Of a stretch of DNA of 13,366 nt, positions 7,647 to 13,366 are shown one piece after another. Position numbers and translations under genes: made by a program. The notes beneath the pieces were generated by a model. The model made no database searches and was not told where the DNA came from. It was given only the letters and a program-made list of their open reading frames with translations. The stretch is from JBOFSR01 sp051651645. Lineage in GTDB: Bacteria; Spirochaetota; Spirochaetia; Treponematales; Treponemataceae. Location: contig JBOFSR010000110.1 of assembly GCA_051651645.1 (NCBI GenBank), forward strand, positions 1-13,366, read 5' to 3'. Numbering within the stretch: the stretch's first letter is position 1; each line of letters begins with the position of its first letter.

Positions 7647-8852
7647 GTGAGTGATTTAAATAATACGCCAAAGTCCAATCGTCTTCATATTGGACTTTTT
7701 GGGAGAAGGAATGCAGGGAAGTCCAGTTTGATCAATGCTCTTGCTAATCAAGAAGTTGCGATTGTTTCTGAAGTTGCTGGCACAACAACTGATCCCGTAA
7801 ATAAAAGCATTGAAATTGCAGGCATTGGTGCGTGTGTTATTGTGGATACGGCAGGCTTTGACGACACGCAAACGGATTTAGGTAAGCTGAGAATTGAGCG
7901 GACGCACGGGACAATTCAAAAAACGGACATAGCCTTGCTTGTCATTGATGCTTCAAATAAGTCAAATGGATTTGAGCTTGAAATGAAGTGGGCAAAAATG
8001 ATTGAGCAGGCCGATATTCCCATTATAATCGTCCTGAATAAAATTGATATGATTTCGCAGCCTCAAATTACGGCGTTGCAAAAAAAACTTGGGGATTTTT
8101 TCCATGCGGATATAGTTTGCGTAAGTGGAAAACACAAGCAAAATATTGATACGCTTATTCAGTCTGTGATCAAAAATCTCCCCAGTGATGACAGTATTTC
8201 AATTACTGGGCATTTAATAGAAGAAAACGACACTGTTTTGCTAGTCATGCCGCAAGACATTCAAGCTCCCAAAGGCCGACTTATTTTGCCTCAAGTGCAA
8301 ACAATTCGTGATTTGCTTGATCACAAGGCCATCGTGATTTCTTGTACCTTTGACAAAATGGAGGGGGCTTTATCGGCTTTATCAAAACCGCCCAAGCTGA
8401 TTATCACTGATTCGCAAGTATTTAAAGATGTTTCTGAAAAAAAACATCCTAGCACAATTTTAACATCGTTTTCCGTTTTATTTGCTCGCTATAAAGGTGA
8501 TGAAAAGACTTATAGAGAAGGGGCTTTGTGGATTGATAATTTGACTGAGCAAAGTCGTATTCTCATAGCCGAAAGTTGCTCCCACATTCCGCTTGAAGGT
8601 GATATTGGTCGCGTAAAAATTCCTACCCTGCTGCGAAAACGACTGGGCGAAAATCTTAGCGTTGAGGTTGTCTCTGGCACGGATTTTCCACACGATCTTT
8701 CACCGTATGACCTTGTCATTCAGTGTGGTGGTTGTATGGCAACTCGCAAAGCAATACAAAGTCGCATTAAGGAATGTATATCGCAGGGCGTGCATATTTC
8801 AAATTATGGGATGGTAATTGCCCATTTGACAGAAACAAATTACACGACATAG
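7647..8852 (+). CDS. hydF: [FeFe]-hydrogenase maturation GTPase and scaffold HydF
   Basis: HydF is the scaffold that receives the diiron subcluster and delivers it to apo-hydrogenase. The 401-residue product has an N-terminal GTPase domain: P-loop GRRNAGKSS (19-27), switch GTTTDP (45-50), DTAG (67-70), NKID (131-134) and VSGK near 160. A dimerisation region follows, then a C-terminal [4Fe-4S] domain with Cys311-x-His313 and CGGC at Cys360 and Cys363. The family consensus is CxHx(44-53)HCxxC; here 45 residues separate His313 from Gln359, so the second His is Gln while all three Cys remain. The start is GTG with AAAGGA six bases upstream, overlapping the hydG stop, which indicates tight coupling. 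It converges on the metalloprotease gene with a 43-base gap. Confidence 0.96.
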   Translation: MSDLNNTPKSNRLHIGLFGRRNAGKSSLINALANQEVAIVSEVAGTTTDPVNKSIEIAGIGACVIVDTAGFDDTQTDLGKLRIERTHGTIQKTDIALLVIDASNKSNGFELEMKWAKMIEQADIPIIIVLNKIDMISQPQITALQKKLGDFFHADIVCVSGKHKQNIDTLIQSVIKNLPSDDSISITGHLIEENDTVLLVMPQDIQAPKGRLILPQVQTIRDLLDHKAIVISCTFDKMEGALSALSKPPKLIITDSQVFKDVSEKKHPSTILTSFSVLFARYKGDEKTYREGALWIDNLTEQSRILIAESCSHIPLEGDIGRVKIPTLLRKRLGENLSVEVVSGTDFPHDLSPYDLVIQCGGCMATRKAIQSRIKECISQGVHISNYGMVIAHLTETNYTT

Positions 8853-8895
8853 AGAACATTAAAAACGTTGATTTCTTTGAATTGATTGCCGTATA

Positions 8896-9702
8896 TTACG
8901 AAACATAGCGTGAAATAATATTAGTTTGTATATTTAGCTCAAGAGAAAAGAGCTCTTGAGAGATTTCAGACTGAGTAACTTTACGCTGATCTGTATTAAA
9001 TTCAGTGTAAAGCTCTTGTAAAGAGGCGGTTGTAAGTTTTTGTGGTGCAGATTCTTTTTGAGTCTCTGTTTGCTCGTTCAAACGTGATTCCGCAAGCTCC
9101 TTTAATGCTTGAGCCTCCAAAGCACTCGCCGCCGTCGCTACTGCTAAATCTTGCCCAGAAGGACGAGCAGGAGCCATTGCAGCAGCCTTAACTTGCTGCA
9201 TTTTTTGCATCGTTGCTTCAGGATCATCTTGCACTGGAGACGTGTCAATTCCAACCTCTCCCCCAACAGCATATTGCCTGCCATCAGGCCCTTTTTCGTA
9301 TGTATACGATGCCCCACGAGTAATAAGCCCACTGCCTGCACCCATGTGAGCTTGCTCATGTGTCCGCACTTCAGTATCAGTCGTTTGTAATTGAGCTACT
9401 ACTTTTTGAATTTGTAAATCTTGCTTTGCTTTCTCCAATGAAGAAGCTTGAGCTTCGGAAAGTCCCGCCGCCGTTTTGAATTCTTTTGTAAGTGATTGCT
9501 CTGACGCTGGTTTTTTCTGATTTTGTATATTGTCAGTAGGATTTTTACTATCGAAAACTATATCAACAGTTGTTCCTGTGTTGCTTACAACAGTTTTTTG
9601 CAAAAACTCAGACGGAAGGCGAGTTAAACGATCAACAGGAGGAACTTTTTCTGTCACATATTGACCCTTGGAAAAAGGACTATACGCTGAGTGCAAAATC
9701 AT
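8896..9702 (-). CDS. Putative zinc metalloprotease, SprA-related / CJM1_0395 family
   Basis: The 268-residue product carries the conserved core of this poorly studied family: VRTHEQAH, where HEQAH (115-119) is an HExxH zincin motif, then SYTYEKGPDGRQYAVGGEV (132-150), IDTSP and DPEATMQKMQQVKAAAMAP (160-178). The two His are presumed zinc ligands and Glu116 the catalytic base; peptidase activity is predicted from the motif. Residues 1-105 are low-complexity and probably flexible, and 190-268 look helical. There is no signal peptide or membrane segment, so a cytoplasmic location or unusual export is implied. It appears monocistronic between hydF (convergent) and rsmD (same strand). The ATG has no Shine-Dalgarno and lies six bases after a -10 box. 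The substrate and biological role are unknown. Confidence 0.85.
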   Translation of the reverse strand: MILHSAYSPFSKGQYVTEKVPPVDRLTRLPSEFLQKTVVSNTGTTVDIVFDSKNPTDNIQNQKKPASEQSLTKEFKTAAGLSEAQASSLEKAKQDLQIQKVVAQLQTTDTEVRTHEQAHMGAGSGLITRGASYTYEKGPDGRQYAVGGEVGIDTSPVQDDPEATMQKMQQVKAAAMAPARPSGQDLAVATAASALEAQALKELAESRLNEQTETQKESAPQKLTTASLQELYTEFNTDQRKVTQSEISQELFSLELNIQTNIISRYVS

Positions 9703-9708
9703 TTAATC

Positions 9709-9737
9709 AGTATACCTGAAAAATGGACTTTTGTCAA
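9709..9737 (-). promoter_or_regulatory. Strong promoter placing the transcript start on the metalloprotease ATG
   Basis: On the minus strand a perfect TTGACA (9737-9732), a 17-base spacer and TATACT (9714-9709) are followed by GATTAA and then ATG (9702). Counting from the -10 box, +1 falls on the A of the start codon. This is the best-matching promoter in the window. Confidence 0.7.
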
Positions 9738-9785
9738 TTCTAGGAGCTTGCACTGTTATGCGATTAGCAAGAATTGGCACGTATT

Positions 9786-10313
9786 TTAAAGGCGGTAAAA
9801 ATCGACGATGGAACGACCGTAAACTCGTTGATCAAAGCGGTGAAAATTACCAATGGTTTCGCTCAGCTTTTTTTCTGATGGACGATGGATGAGCAGTTGC
9901 CCTTTTTCGGTCAAGCTATTTGTTTTTGAGCATTGTAAAACCAAGTCTTCGTGGAATTTATATGGGAATGGCGGATCTAAAAAAATAATATCAAATTGTT
10001 TTTTGTTGCGCTTGATAAAAAGCTCTACGGCAACAAATTTGCACTCAATCTTTACGGGAGCAATCGCAATGTTTTGAAAAATTGTCGAAATTTTTCCTTT
10101 GTCTTTTTCAACCAGCGTAATTTGTGTTGCCCCTCGTGATGCCGCTTCAAGTGATAAAATTCCCGATCCTGCAAATAAATCTAAAAAAGATTTTTCGCTT
10201 AAGTCGCCAAGAATGCTGAACAGGGATTCTCGCATTTTATCCATTGCGGGGCGAATTATGCCATCTGGGCAATCAATAACTCTGCCGCAAAGAGTTCCGC
10301 CTGTTATTCTCAT
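9786..10313 (-). CDS. rsmD: 16S rRNA (guanine-966-N2)-methyltransferase RsmD
   Basis: RsmD uses S-adenosylmethionine to methylate N2 of G966 in 16S rRNA within assembled 30S particles. From the ATG at 10313 the product is 175 residues, normal for the family, and begins with the expected MRITGG. It has the RPAMDKMRESLFSIL stretch (21-35), the SAM-binding motif DLFAGSG (45-51) and the catalytic DPPF at 113-116. An in-frame upstream ATG would add 15 residues unlike the family, so I reject it. The start overlaps the stop of the FAD oxidoreductase as ATGA (10313-10310), and no Shine-Dalgarno is seen, so translation is probably coupled to the upstream gene. Confidence 0.95.
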   Translation of the reverse strand: MRITGGTLCGRVIDCPDGIIRPAMDKMRESLFSILGDLSEKSFLDLFAGSGILSLEAASRGATQITLVEKDKGKISTIFQNIAIAPVKIECKFVAVELFIKRNKKQFDIIFLDPPFPYKFHEDLVLQCSKTNSLTEKGQLLIHRPSEKKLSETIGNFHRFDQRVYGRSIVDFYRL

Positions 10314-11590
10314 GTGTTTTTTAAAATGCCTTGAGCGGCACGCACGCCAGAAGCCCACGCTCCTGTAATTCCGCGTGAAGTTCCTGCCCCATCGCCAATT
10401 AAATAAATATCATTGGCTGCCATAAAAAAATCATTTTTGAAAATTGGCTTATTGGCATAGAGCTTAATTTCTGGGTAATACATGATTGTGCTTGGATGCA
10501 AAACGCCAGGAACGATTGTGTCAAGGCGTTTTAGAGCCTTCCAAATTGATTGTAAAAACTTTGCAGGCATTGCAAGGGCAATGTCGCCAGGGGTGGCCGA
10601 TTTTAAAGTCGGCTCAAAGTCGTATAAATCCTTATTTAAGCCCTCTGAAGTTGTTCTTTTGCCAAGACGGAAATCGCCTACTCGTTGTAAGATAGGATGC
10701 CCTCCGCCTGTAAGCATGGCAAGGGACGCTAAGAATTCTGCATAATCCTGCCCTGATGCAAGCGGCTCGGTAAAAGAGACGGTGCGAAGCATAGCAAAAT
10801 TCACTAATCCATTATTTTTGAGCTTGCCTGAGTATGCATGGCCATTTACGCTATAATAAACCTGATTTGAGCTTGTCGTGTATTTTTCCTGAACAACATA
10901 CGCACTGCCAGAATTGGTACAAAAAGTACGAGTTGACTCGGGGAACATAAATTTTGGGTCGTAATAATCCGCAACGATGGGATAGTTTTGTTCTTTTGTT
11001 TCAATGCGAAGCCCAACGTCAATGCTATTGTCGCTAAAAGTAATGCCCAGCGAGTCCATAAATTTTCGTAAAAAATCAAAGCCGTGTCGCCCAGGTGCTA
11101 CAATAAGTGATTTGTATGAAATCTCGCGTTTATCGGTGACGGCAATGTGATTTTTTTCGTCGGCAGAAATTAAGGCTTCGTTAAAACCAAACTCAACATT
11201 TTTTTCTTCTAGCCGAGTTGTAAGTTCTTTAATCAGGCGAATTCCACCGTCGGTTCCTAGGTGAGATTGGCGAATCGTTAAAAGCTCAACTCCAATTCGT
11301 TCGGCTCGCTTTGTGTACGTATCAATTTTTTCTTTATCTAAAATAGCGGGTTTTAGAAAATCCTCCGTTTTTTGCAGGTATGGCACAACGTTTTCTTTGT
11401 TCCAATATTCAAGCGGAAATCCAACGGGAAAGGTGAAATTCATCTTGCAGTCGTTGCGTAAACCGCCAGAGGAAATGGTTGATTTTTCGAGAATCAAGAT
11501 AGATGTAGTAGTTTTTTTTTCTAGTAATGCAAAAGCCGCTCCCAATCCTGCAGGACCTGAACCGCAAATTACGACGTCATAATTTTTCAT
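10310..11590 (-). CDS. FAD-dependent oxidoreductase/dehydrogenase (COG2509-like), substrate unknown
   Basis: The 426-residue protein has an N-terminal Rossmann FAD-binding site: GxGxxG at residues 10-15 (GSGPAG), then ILILEK with Glu35 as the likely ribose-binding acid. Cys48 lies in an SSGGLRNDCKMNF stretch often seen in this group. A second FAD motif near the C-terminus reads IYLIGDGAGTSRGITGAWASG (395-415), typical of FAD-dependent dehydrogenases of the COG2509 type, whose substrates are not established. No signal peptide or membrane helix is seen, so it is likely cytoplasmic. It is the first gene of a pair with rsmD (4-base ATGA overlap). The ATG at 11590 has no Shine-Dalgarno and lies six bases after a -10 box. 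The general class is secure, the reaction is not. Confidence 0.85.
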   Translation of the reverse strand: MKNYDVVICGSGPAGLGAAFALLEKKTTTSILILEKSTISSGGLRNDCKMNFTFPVGFPLEYWNKENVVPYLQKTEDFLKPAILDKEKIDTYTKRAERIGVELLTIRQSHLGTDGGIRLIKELTTRLEEKNVEFGFNEALISADEKNHIAVTDKREISYKSLIVAPGRHGFDFLRKFMDSLGITFSDNSIDVGLRIETKEQNYPIVADYYDPKFMFPESTRTFCTNSGSAYVVQEKYTTSSNQVYYSVNGHAYSGKLKNNGLVNFAMLRTVSFTEPLASGQDYAEFLASLAMLTGGGHPILQRVGDFRLGKRTTSEGLNKDLYDFEPTLKSATPGDIALAMPAKFLQSIWKALKRLDTIVPGVLHPSTIMYYPEIKLYANKPIFKNDFFMAANDIYLIGDGAGTSRGITGAWASGVRAAQGILKNT

Positions 11591-11596
11591 TTGGAA

Positions 11597-11625
11597 AGTA
11601 TACTAGATTTTTATAAGAATGAAAA
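11597..11625 (-). promoter_or_regulatory. Promoter giving a leaderless message for the FAD oxidoreductase/rsmD unit
   Basis: On the minus strand TTTTCA (11625-11620), 17 bases and TATACT (11602-11597) are followed by TTCCAA and ATG (11590), so the predicted +1 is the A of the start codon. The -35 box is only a 4/6 match. Confidence 0.55.
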
Positions 11626-11666
11626 CCGTTGATTTCAATAATTGAAAAAAAATCTATAAAACGCTC

Positions 11667-11695
11667 TTGACTATTTTTTTTTAATTTTATACACT
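11667..11695 (+). promoter_or_regulatory. Promoter of the tRNA-Asp gene
   Basis: TTGACT (11667-11672) and TACACT (11690-11695) are separated by 17 bases, much of it T-rich. The predicted start near 11702 leaves only about four bases before the mature tRNA 5' end. Confidence 0.6.
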
Positions 11696-11705
11696 AAAAA
11701 AAGTT

Positions 11706-11779
11706 GGGGGCGTAGCGAAGCTGGTTATCGCGCCGGCCTGTCAAGCCGGAGATCGCGGGTTCAAGCCCCGTCGCTCCCG
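11706..11779 (+). tRNA. tRNA-Asp (anticodon GTC)
   Basis: A complete cloverleaf folds by eye over 74 bases. The acceptor stem GGGGGCG pairs with CGCTCCC (one G-T pair), the D-stem is GCGA/TCGC, the anticodon stem CCGGC/GCCGG encloses loop CTGTCAA with GTC at 34-36, the variable loop is AGATC, and the T-arm is GCGGG-TTCAAGC-CCCGT. Discriminator G73 fits tRNA-Asp. The 3' CCA is not encoded, so it must be added by nucleotidyltransferase. It has its own promoter and terminator and forms a single-gene unit. Confidence 0.97.
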
Positions 11780-11782
11780 ATG

Positions 11783-11815
11783 AGCCTGTCATTTTTTGAT
11801 GGGCTGTTTTTTTTT
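11783..11815 (+). terminator. Rho-independent terminator after tRNA-Asp
   Basis: An 8-bp stem AGCCTGTC/GATGGGCT, including two G-T pairs, encloses a 7-base T-rich loop and is followed by a run of nine T. It begins four bases after the tRNA 3' end. Confidence 0.75.
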
Positions 11816-11823
11816 CACCGTTC

Positions 11824-11888
11824 CAGAGTCCTTAGGTGCCTTGTAAAAAATTACCGCTTTTGTAGCTTGTGATTTTTAAGAAACTCTG
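11824..11888 (+). repeat. Long-range inverted repeat, possible RNA hairpin
   Basis: CAGAGT (11824-11829) and CTTA (11831-11834) pair with TAAG (11877-11880) and ACTCTG (11883-11888), giving a 10-bp stem with one small internal loop around a 42-base loop. It starts nine bases after the tRNA-Asp terminator. Confidence 0.4.
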
Positions 11889-11900
11889 AAAAATATATCT

Positions 11901-11937
11901 TGAGTCCTTCTTGAATTTTGTTTAAGACGAGGACTCA
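11901..11937 (+). repeat. Compact inverted repeat, likely stable RNA hairpin
   Basis: A perfect 7-bp arm TGAGTCC/GGACTCA (11901-11907 and 11931-11937) continues after a small internal loop into a 6-bp arm CTTGAA/TTTAAG (one G-T pair) closed by a 5-base loop. No T-run follows, so it is not a simple terminator. Confidence 0.55.
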
Positions 11938-11942
11938 CTCAA

Positions 11943-12046
11943 TAGACAGTGCATGATCATCTTTTGGTTTTAATCTCAAATTATGATGGATGCGATTTTG
12001 CAGTGGTCAAAACTGTGGGTTCAACTCCCGCCTGTCTGATTTTTTT
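11943..12046 (+). ncRNA. Candidate tRNA-like RNA or decayed tRNA
   Basis: A 7-bp closing stem pairs TAGACAG (11943-11949) with CTGTCTG (12032-12038, first pair T-G). A textbook T-arm GTGGG-TTCAACT-CCCGC (12015-12031) directly abuts the 3' strand of that stem, as in a tRNA. Before it lies a 5-bp, 7-base-loop hairpin TTTTG-CAGTGGT-CAAAA (11996-12012). The place of the D-arm is taken by a 43-base interrupted hairpin (11951-11993) with paired segments GCAT/ATGC, ATCAT/ATGAT and TTTG/CAAA. A single A (12039) and seven T follow. It is not a functional ordinary tRNA: there is no D-loop GG in context, the seven-base loop lacks T33, and the variable region is only two bases. Whether it is transcribed is unknown. 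Confidence 0.4.
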
Positions 12047-12067
12047 GTATATGTCTCGTTCCTATAT

Positions 12068-12095
12068 TTGCTAATCTTGTTATCAATTCTATAAA
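12068..12095 (+). promoter_or_regulatory. Probable promoter of the membrane-protein gene
   Basis: TTGCTA (12068-12073), a 16-base spacer and TATAAA (12090-12095) give a predicted start near 12102 and a leader of about 37 bases containing AAGGAGG (12127-12133). Confidence 0.4.
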
Positions 12096-12138
12096 TATTT
12101 TTTTTCTGTGAAGGATCTTGTAAATCAAGGAGGATACT

Positions 12139-12621
12139 GTGTTTATTCCTATTATTGGATTATGCATACTTACGGTAATACTCGCCTTTCATAAGCTGAA
12201 TACTAAAAAAAATGCAGAAAAATATTCTCGCTGTCTATTAGCTTTTCCAACAAAACCCTCAAAAACAACAGTAGTAATTATTATCATGAGCTATTTCATC
12301 CATTTTGCATTATTTGTAAAAGATTTTTCTATTTTGCAGTCCACGGTACTTGTAATTGTAAGCCTTTTTGCGGTGTATACGGCTCTTAAAGATTCTATTT
12401 ACTGGAAATATAGCGGAATCTACGCTGATTTTATTTTATTGCATGGTAAAAAAATTAATAAGCTCGATATTGCAGCTTTTGCAAACCTCAACGTAGAACA
12501 AAATTCCGTACAAAACACCACGGAACAAGGACTCTCTAAAAAAAATAATGAGTTTTTCCTAACCTTTGATAATCCAGAGCAATGCCAAAGTGCAATTACC
12601 GTTTTACAAAACTGGCTGTAA
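12139..12621 (+). CDS. Small membrane protein with a C-terminal soluble domain, function unknown
   Basis: I cannot name a family with confidence. The 160-residue product has three hydrophobic segments, at about 2-17, 45-61 and 65-82, and then a soluble tail of about 75 residues on one side of the membrane. The tail begins YWKYSGIYADFILLHGKKINKLDIAAF. This resembles the small PH-like or DUF5673-type domains that follow two or three helices in many bacterial proteins, but that likeness is only impressionistic. The GTG start is fixed by a near-perfect AAGGAGG five bases upstream. No transport or catalytic motif is visible. It lies downstream of the tRNA-Asp region with its own probable promoter, and the next gene also has its own promoter, so the two need not be an operon. 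Confidence 0.75.
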   Translation: MFIPIIGLCILTVILAFHKLNTKKNAEKYSRCLLAFPTKPSKTTVVIIIMSYFIHFALFVKDFSILQSTVLVIVSLFAVYTALKDSIYWKYSGIYADFILLHGKKINKLDIAAFANLNVEQNSVQNTTEQGLSKKNNEFFLTFDNPEQCQSAITVLQNWL

Positions 12622-12657
12622 TCATATTTTCACTCGCACTTATGTAGCCTTAAAAAA

Positions 12658-12686
12658 TTGACTTTCACAAGATACTTTAGTATATT
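12658..12686 (+). promoter_or_regulatory. Promoter of the secreted Ig-like protein gene
   Basis: TTGACT (12658-12663), exactly 17 bases and TATATT (12681-12686) form a strong sigma-70-type promoter. The predicted start near 12693 gives a leader of about 12 bases that holds the Shine-Dalgarno AGGAG (12695-12699). Confidence 0.65.
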
Positions 12687-12704
12687 TTCCAATTAGGAGT
12701 TTAT

Positions 12705-13127
12705 ATGAATAAAAAAATTATACTGTCACTTATGAGCCTTTTACTTGTCGCCTTTGCGTCTTTTTCGCAAGATAGCGGAACGTACTACACTGACGATACA
12801 TCTTGTATGCCAACAAAACGACATCGAAGAAATATGGATGACGATATTTTTATTTCTTCCCCGCAGGATAATGAAGTTGTTTCTGGTATATTTGAATTGA
12901 AAGTTGAGCAACCTTTTGGTAATCCTAAAGTGATTAATGCTTTTATTCGTATGGAAATGCCTAATGGACGTGATAAAATTGTTTGGAAGGGAACGTTGAC
13001 TCCAGAGAATGAATATGCTACAAAAATTGATTCTTCAAAGTTTCAGTCAGGCGAGTATGAAATAAAGGTTCAATATGTTTATCAAGGACAAAAATATGAT
13101 GAGGATATTGAAATTTATGTACAATAA
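12705..13127 (+). CDS. Small secreted or periplasmic protein with an Ig-like fold, unknown function
   Basis: I do not recognise the family. The 140-residue product starts with a clear signal peptide, MNKKIILSLMSLLLVAFASFSQ, probably cleaved near residues 20-22; there is no lipobox Cys. A short linker with basic KRHRR (38-42) and acidic DDD precedes a beta-rich domain of about 90 residues. Its opening (IFISSPQDNEVVSGIFELKVE) and ending (SGEYEIKVQYVYQGQKYDEDIEIYV) look like the first and last strands of an Ig-like/fibronectin sandwich, as in domains that bind or present substrates on the cell surface. AGGAG lies five bases before the ATG, and a strong promoter of its own is present. A lone Cys34 is unlikely to form an internal disulphide. 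Export is well supported, the fold is inferred. Confidence 0.78.
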   Translation: MNKKIILSLMSLLLVAFASFSQDSGTYYTDDTSCMPTKRHRRNMDDDIFISSPQDNEVVSGIFELKVEQPFGNPKVINAFIRMEMPNGRDKIVWKGTLTPENEYATKIDSSKFQSGEYEIKVQYVYQGQKYDEDIEIYVQ

Positions 13128-13366
13128 CATGGGCTATGTTGAAAGCAAAGGCTTTGTTTGGCAGCAGTTTGCTTGACTCTTATCAGCTACTTCATACCAT
13201 TTATAAGATTTATTACAGTGCCTAATCCTGATAAAGCAAGAGAATAGATTTAAGAATAACGGAGAAAAGGTGGGATTTGACGGGATATATTGGGATTTAT
13301 TTTGTAATTGAGTTGCACAGACGAACAAAGTTTCGTTATGAAACTCATTTGCTGAATATTTGTGAA
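13128..13366. other. Right-edge stretch with no supported gene
   Basis: No convincing coding region is seen. A small hairpin AAAGC-AAAG-GCTTT (13142-13155) might be a weak terminator of the preceding gene, but its T-run is poor. A frame open to the window end has a possible TTG start at 13277 after AAGGTGG, but its first 30 codons resemble nothing I know. Three spaced GGGAT blocks lie at 13271-13300. Confidence 0.4.

Larger units (their letters stand above)
11816..12138. other. 323-base stretch without a protein gene, rich in RNA-like structure
   Basis: I see no credible coding frame here. The left two thirds hold two long hairpins and a tRNA-shaped fold (separate entries), and the octamer GAGTCCTT occurs twice (11826-11833 and 11902-11909). 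The right end carries the promoter and Shine-Dalgarno of the downstream membrane-protein gene. No good promoter is visible directly in front of the structured part, so its expression is unproven. Confidence 0.5.

Noticed and set aside
8853..8895. Bidirectional terminator between hydF and the metalloprotease
   Set aside because: AACATTAAAAACGTT gives only a weak, mismatched stem without a T-run on either side.
9786..10358. Longer RsmD starting at 10358
   Set aside because: The additional 15 residues are the antiphase reading of the oxidoreductase's 3' end; the family starts at MRITGG and an ATGA overlap marks the start at 10313.
11943..12039. tRNA-Sec (97 bases, acceptor-like stem, class II length)
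   Set aside because: No anticodon arm with TCA in a seven-base loop can be formed: the TCTCAAA stretch is flanked by only about three pairs, and no six-pair D-stem exists.
13134..13328. 64-codon minus-strand frame near the right edge
   Set aside because: Its translation has no recognisable feature, no Shine-Dalgarno or promoter supports it, and its length is expected by chance in such DNA.
1..13366. CRISPR arrays, insertion sequences, prophage or toxin-antitoxin modules
   Set aside because: No repeated spacers, terminal inverted repeats, transposase or integrase motifs, or recognisable toxin-antitoxin pairs were found; apart from a few unknowns the genes are ordinary core and metabolic ones.

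Overview
The window looks like an AT-rich chromosomal segment from a spirochaete, most likely Treponema or a close relative. This rests on a divergent FliG-type flagellar protein of the kind spirochaetes carry as an extra paralog, a eukaryote-like (type 2) isoleucyl-tRNA synthetase, a lipoprotein with a short loose lipobox, and [FeFe]-hydrogenase maturases pointing to an anaerobic fermenter. No phage, insertion sequence, CRISPR array or rRNA is seen.

Layout. Positions 1-1876 (minus) hold the first 625 codons of ileS, which runs off the left edge and starts at TTG. A small lipoprotein gene follows (2055-2585, plus). Converging on it is a two-gene unit on the minus strand: a coiled-coil protein (5304-4144) and, overlapping its end, a fliG paralog (4154-2604). 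A HAD phosphatase (6068-5415, minus) is divergent from hydG-hydF (6214-8852, plus), which make the HydG and HydF steps of the [FeFe]-hydrogenase H-cluster. hydF converges on a putative metalloprotease (9702-8896, minus). Upstream of that is an FAD oxidoreductase-rsmD pair (11590-9786, minus) joined by an ATGA overlap. A tRNA-Asp gene with its own promoter and terminator sits at 11706-11779. A structured stretch without protein genes follows (11816-12138), ending in a tRNA-shaped fold. Two plus-strand genes of unknown function close the window: a three-helix membrane protein and a secreted Ig-like protein.

Two patterns stand out. First, four minus-strand transcription units (5304, 6068, 9702, 11590) have a good -35/-10 promoter placed so that transcription should begin at or within about 3 bases of the ATG, with no Shine-Dalgarno. 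The plus-strand genes and ileS have strong Shine-Dalgarno sequences. This suggests leaderless mRNAs beside conventional ones. Second, the region after tRNA-Asp folds into two long hairpins and then a four-way junction with a 7-bp closing stem, a textbook T-arm and a T-tract. It could be a decayed tRNA or an undescribed tRNA-like RNA.

Several starts differ from the longest open frame: ileS (TTG 1876), the lipoprotein (GTG 2055), fliG (TTG 4154) and rsmD (ATG 10313).
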